A stretch of DNA of 52,121 bases. It comes from Alphaproteobacteria bacterium (lineage in GTDB: Bacteria; Pseudomonadota; Alphaproteobacteria; Micropepsales; Micropepsaceae). Made by a program: the position numbers and the translations under genes. The stretch lies in the NCBI GenBank assembly GCA_021324545.1, contig JAJPIX010000022.1:1-52121 (forward strand), in the 5' to 3' direction. The notes beneath the pieces were generated by a model, which was not told where the DNA came from, ran no database searches, and saw only the letters and a program-made list of their open reading frames with translations. Below are positions 51,693 through 52,121 of this stretch, in pieces (within the stretch, counting starts at the first letter, position 1; every line of letters begins with the position of its first letter).

Positions 51693-52121
51693 GAGCACGA
51701 TCAGCACAGCGAAGGCGCCTACGCTGACGGCGTTGGCCTGGGGGAAATTCGCCGGCACCAGCGCCAGCGGCGCATCCTTGGAAAACGCCACGATCAGCCC
51801 CGCCAGGATCACGCCGAACAGGCTTTCGCCCACGATCATGCCCGATGCCACCAGTGTCGCAAGGCGCCTGGAATATTCCGGGTTCTTCGTGCGCTTGGCC
51901 CACACATTGTAGAAATGGCCGATGATCGCCCCGATCACGACGGGCAAGGTCGCCGACATCGGCAGATAGATTCCGATCCCGATGGCCAGCGGCGGAAGCC
52001 TGAGCAGCTTCAGCCGCCCAAGCAACTCGTCCAGCAGCACCACGCCCACGCCCACGGCCGCGCCGATGCCGATCATCTTCCAGTCCAGATTGCCGCCGAT
52101 CACCCCTTGCGCCAGCGCCGA
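51651..52121 (-). CDS. OPT family oligopeptide transporter (C-terminal part)
   Basis: The last 156 residues of an OPT-superfamily membrane transporter; the start lies beyond the window. Hydrophobic helices include MIGIGAAVGVGVVLLDELLG, LAIGIGIYLPMSATLPVVIG and GMIVGESLFGVILAGLIVAF, the last two typical of bacterial OPT proteins. The C-terminus is basic (MMRRARKAA). The frame is open to the window edge. The substrate, peptide or metal chelate, is unknown. Its 3' end is duplicated just downstream. Confidence 0.88.
   Translation of the reverse strand, partial: SALAQGVIGGNLDWKMIGIGAAVGVGVVLLDELLGRLKLLRLPPLAIGIGIYLPMSATLPVVIGAIIGHFYNVWAKRTKNPEYSRRLATLVASGMIVGESLFGVILAGLIVAFSKDAPLALVPANFPQANAVSVGAFAVLIVLCYGWMMRRARKAA

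Noticed and set aside
51469-51903. Reverse open frame of 144 codons overlapping the OPT gene end in another frame
   Set aside because: The OPT frame has clear transmembrane helices and family motifs and runs to the window edge; the other frame is Arg/Ala-rich noise extended by the repeat.

Overview
The window is a GC-rich, densely coding stretch of an alphaproteobacterial chromosome. The main evidence is a complete PhyR-NepR-EcfG general stress response (GSR) locus, a signalling system confined to Alphaproteobacteria. Supporting evidence is the hopanoid genes hpnM and hpnN, a TonB-dependent receptor of the type common in oligotrophic alphaproteobacteria, and many palindromic intergenic repeats. 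A relative of Micropepsaceae/Rhizomicrobium or Caulobacterales is a guess only. No tRNA, rRNA, CRISPR array, prophage or transposase gene was seen.

Layout. 1-6603: a TonB-dependent receptor (5' end outside the window), then an RND efflux permease and its membrane fusion protein, closed by a bidirectional terminator. 6686-7314: two small reverse-strand genes, a 53-aa secreted His-rich peptide and a DUF3175 protein. 7590-9802: the ergothioneine pair egtB-egtD. 9935-20290: one long operon, tal-gnd-zwf-pgl-GH15-otsB-GH15-otsA, joining the oxidative pentose phosphate pathway to trehalose synthesis. 20293-24010 (reverse): an M13 metallopeptidase with the membrane pair DUF969/DUF979. 24090-24716: a UdgX-type uracil-DNA glycosylase. 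24894-30066: the branched-chain 2-oxoacid dehydrogenase genes bkdA1-bkdA2-bkdB-lpdV. 30073-36478: the GSR core (HWE kinase, single-domain response regulator, HisKA_2 kinase, ecfG and nepR on the reverse strand; phyR and two small envelope genes on the forward strand). 36567-41032: hpnM, hpnN, an FAH-family hydrolase and a small membrane protein. 41029-42793: elongation factor P and, divergently, its lysyl-ligase EpmA. 42851-47868 (reverse): a 2-oxoacid:ferredoxin oxidoreductase with a dedicated FAD/Fe-S oxidoreductase. 48088-51276: acyl-CoA dehydrogenase, GNAT, MaoC hydratase and CoA-ester lyase. 51651-end: the C-terminus of an OPT-family transporter.

How the genes work together. The most striking pattern is regulatory. 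Eight perfect matches to the EcfG promoter consensus (GGAAC, 16 or 17 nt, CGTT) lie in intergenic DNA, each oriented toward a gene start: the 53-aa peptide, DUF3175, the tal...otsA operon, the single-domain response regulator, nepR-ecfG, phyR, hpnM (through a structured leader of about 210 nt) and the 64-aa membrane protein. About one such match would be expected by chance in the whole 52 kb on both strands. The region therefore looks like a physically clustered GSR regulon holding both the regulators and several outputs: NADPH supply, trehalose, hopanoid trafficking and small envelope proteins.

A second theme is repeat invasion. At least seven palindromic elements from several families sit between genes, including two gaps of the kor operon. 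One element lies in frame inside bkdB, where it encodes the interdomain linker. Another is part of a tandem duplication that copied the last codons of the OPT gene.
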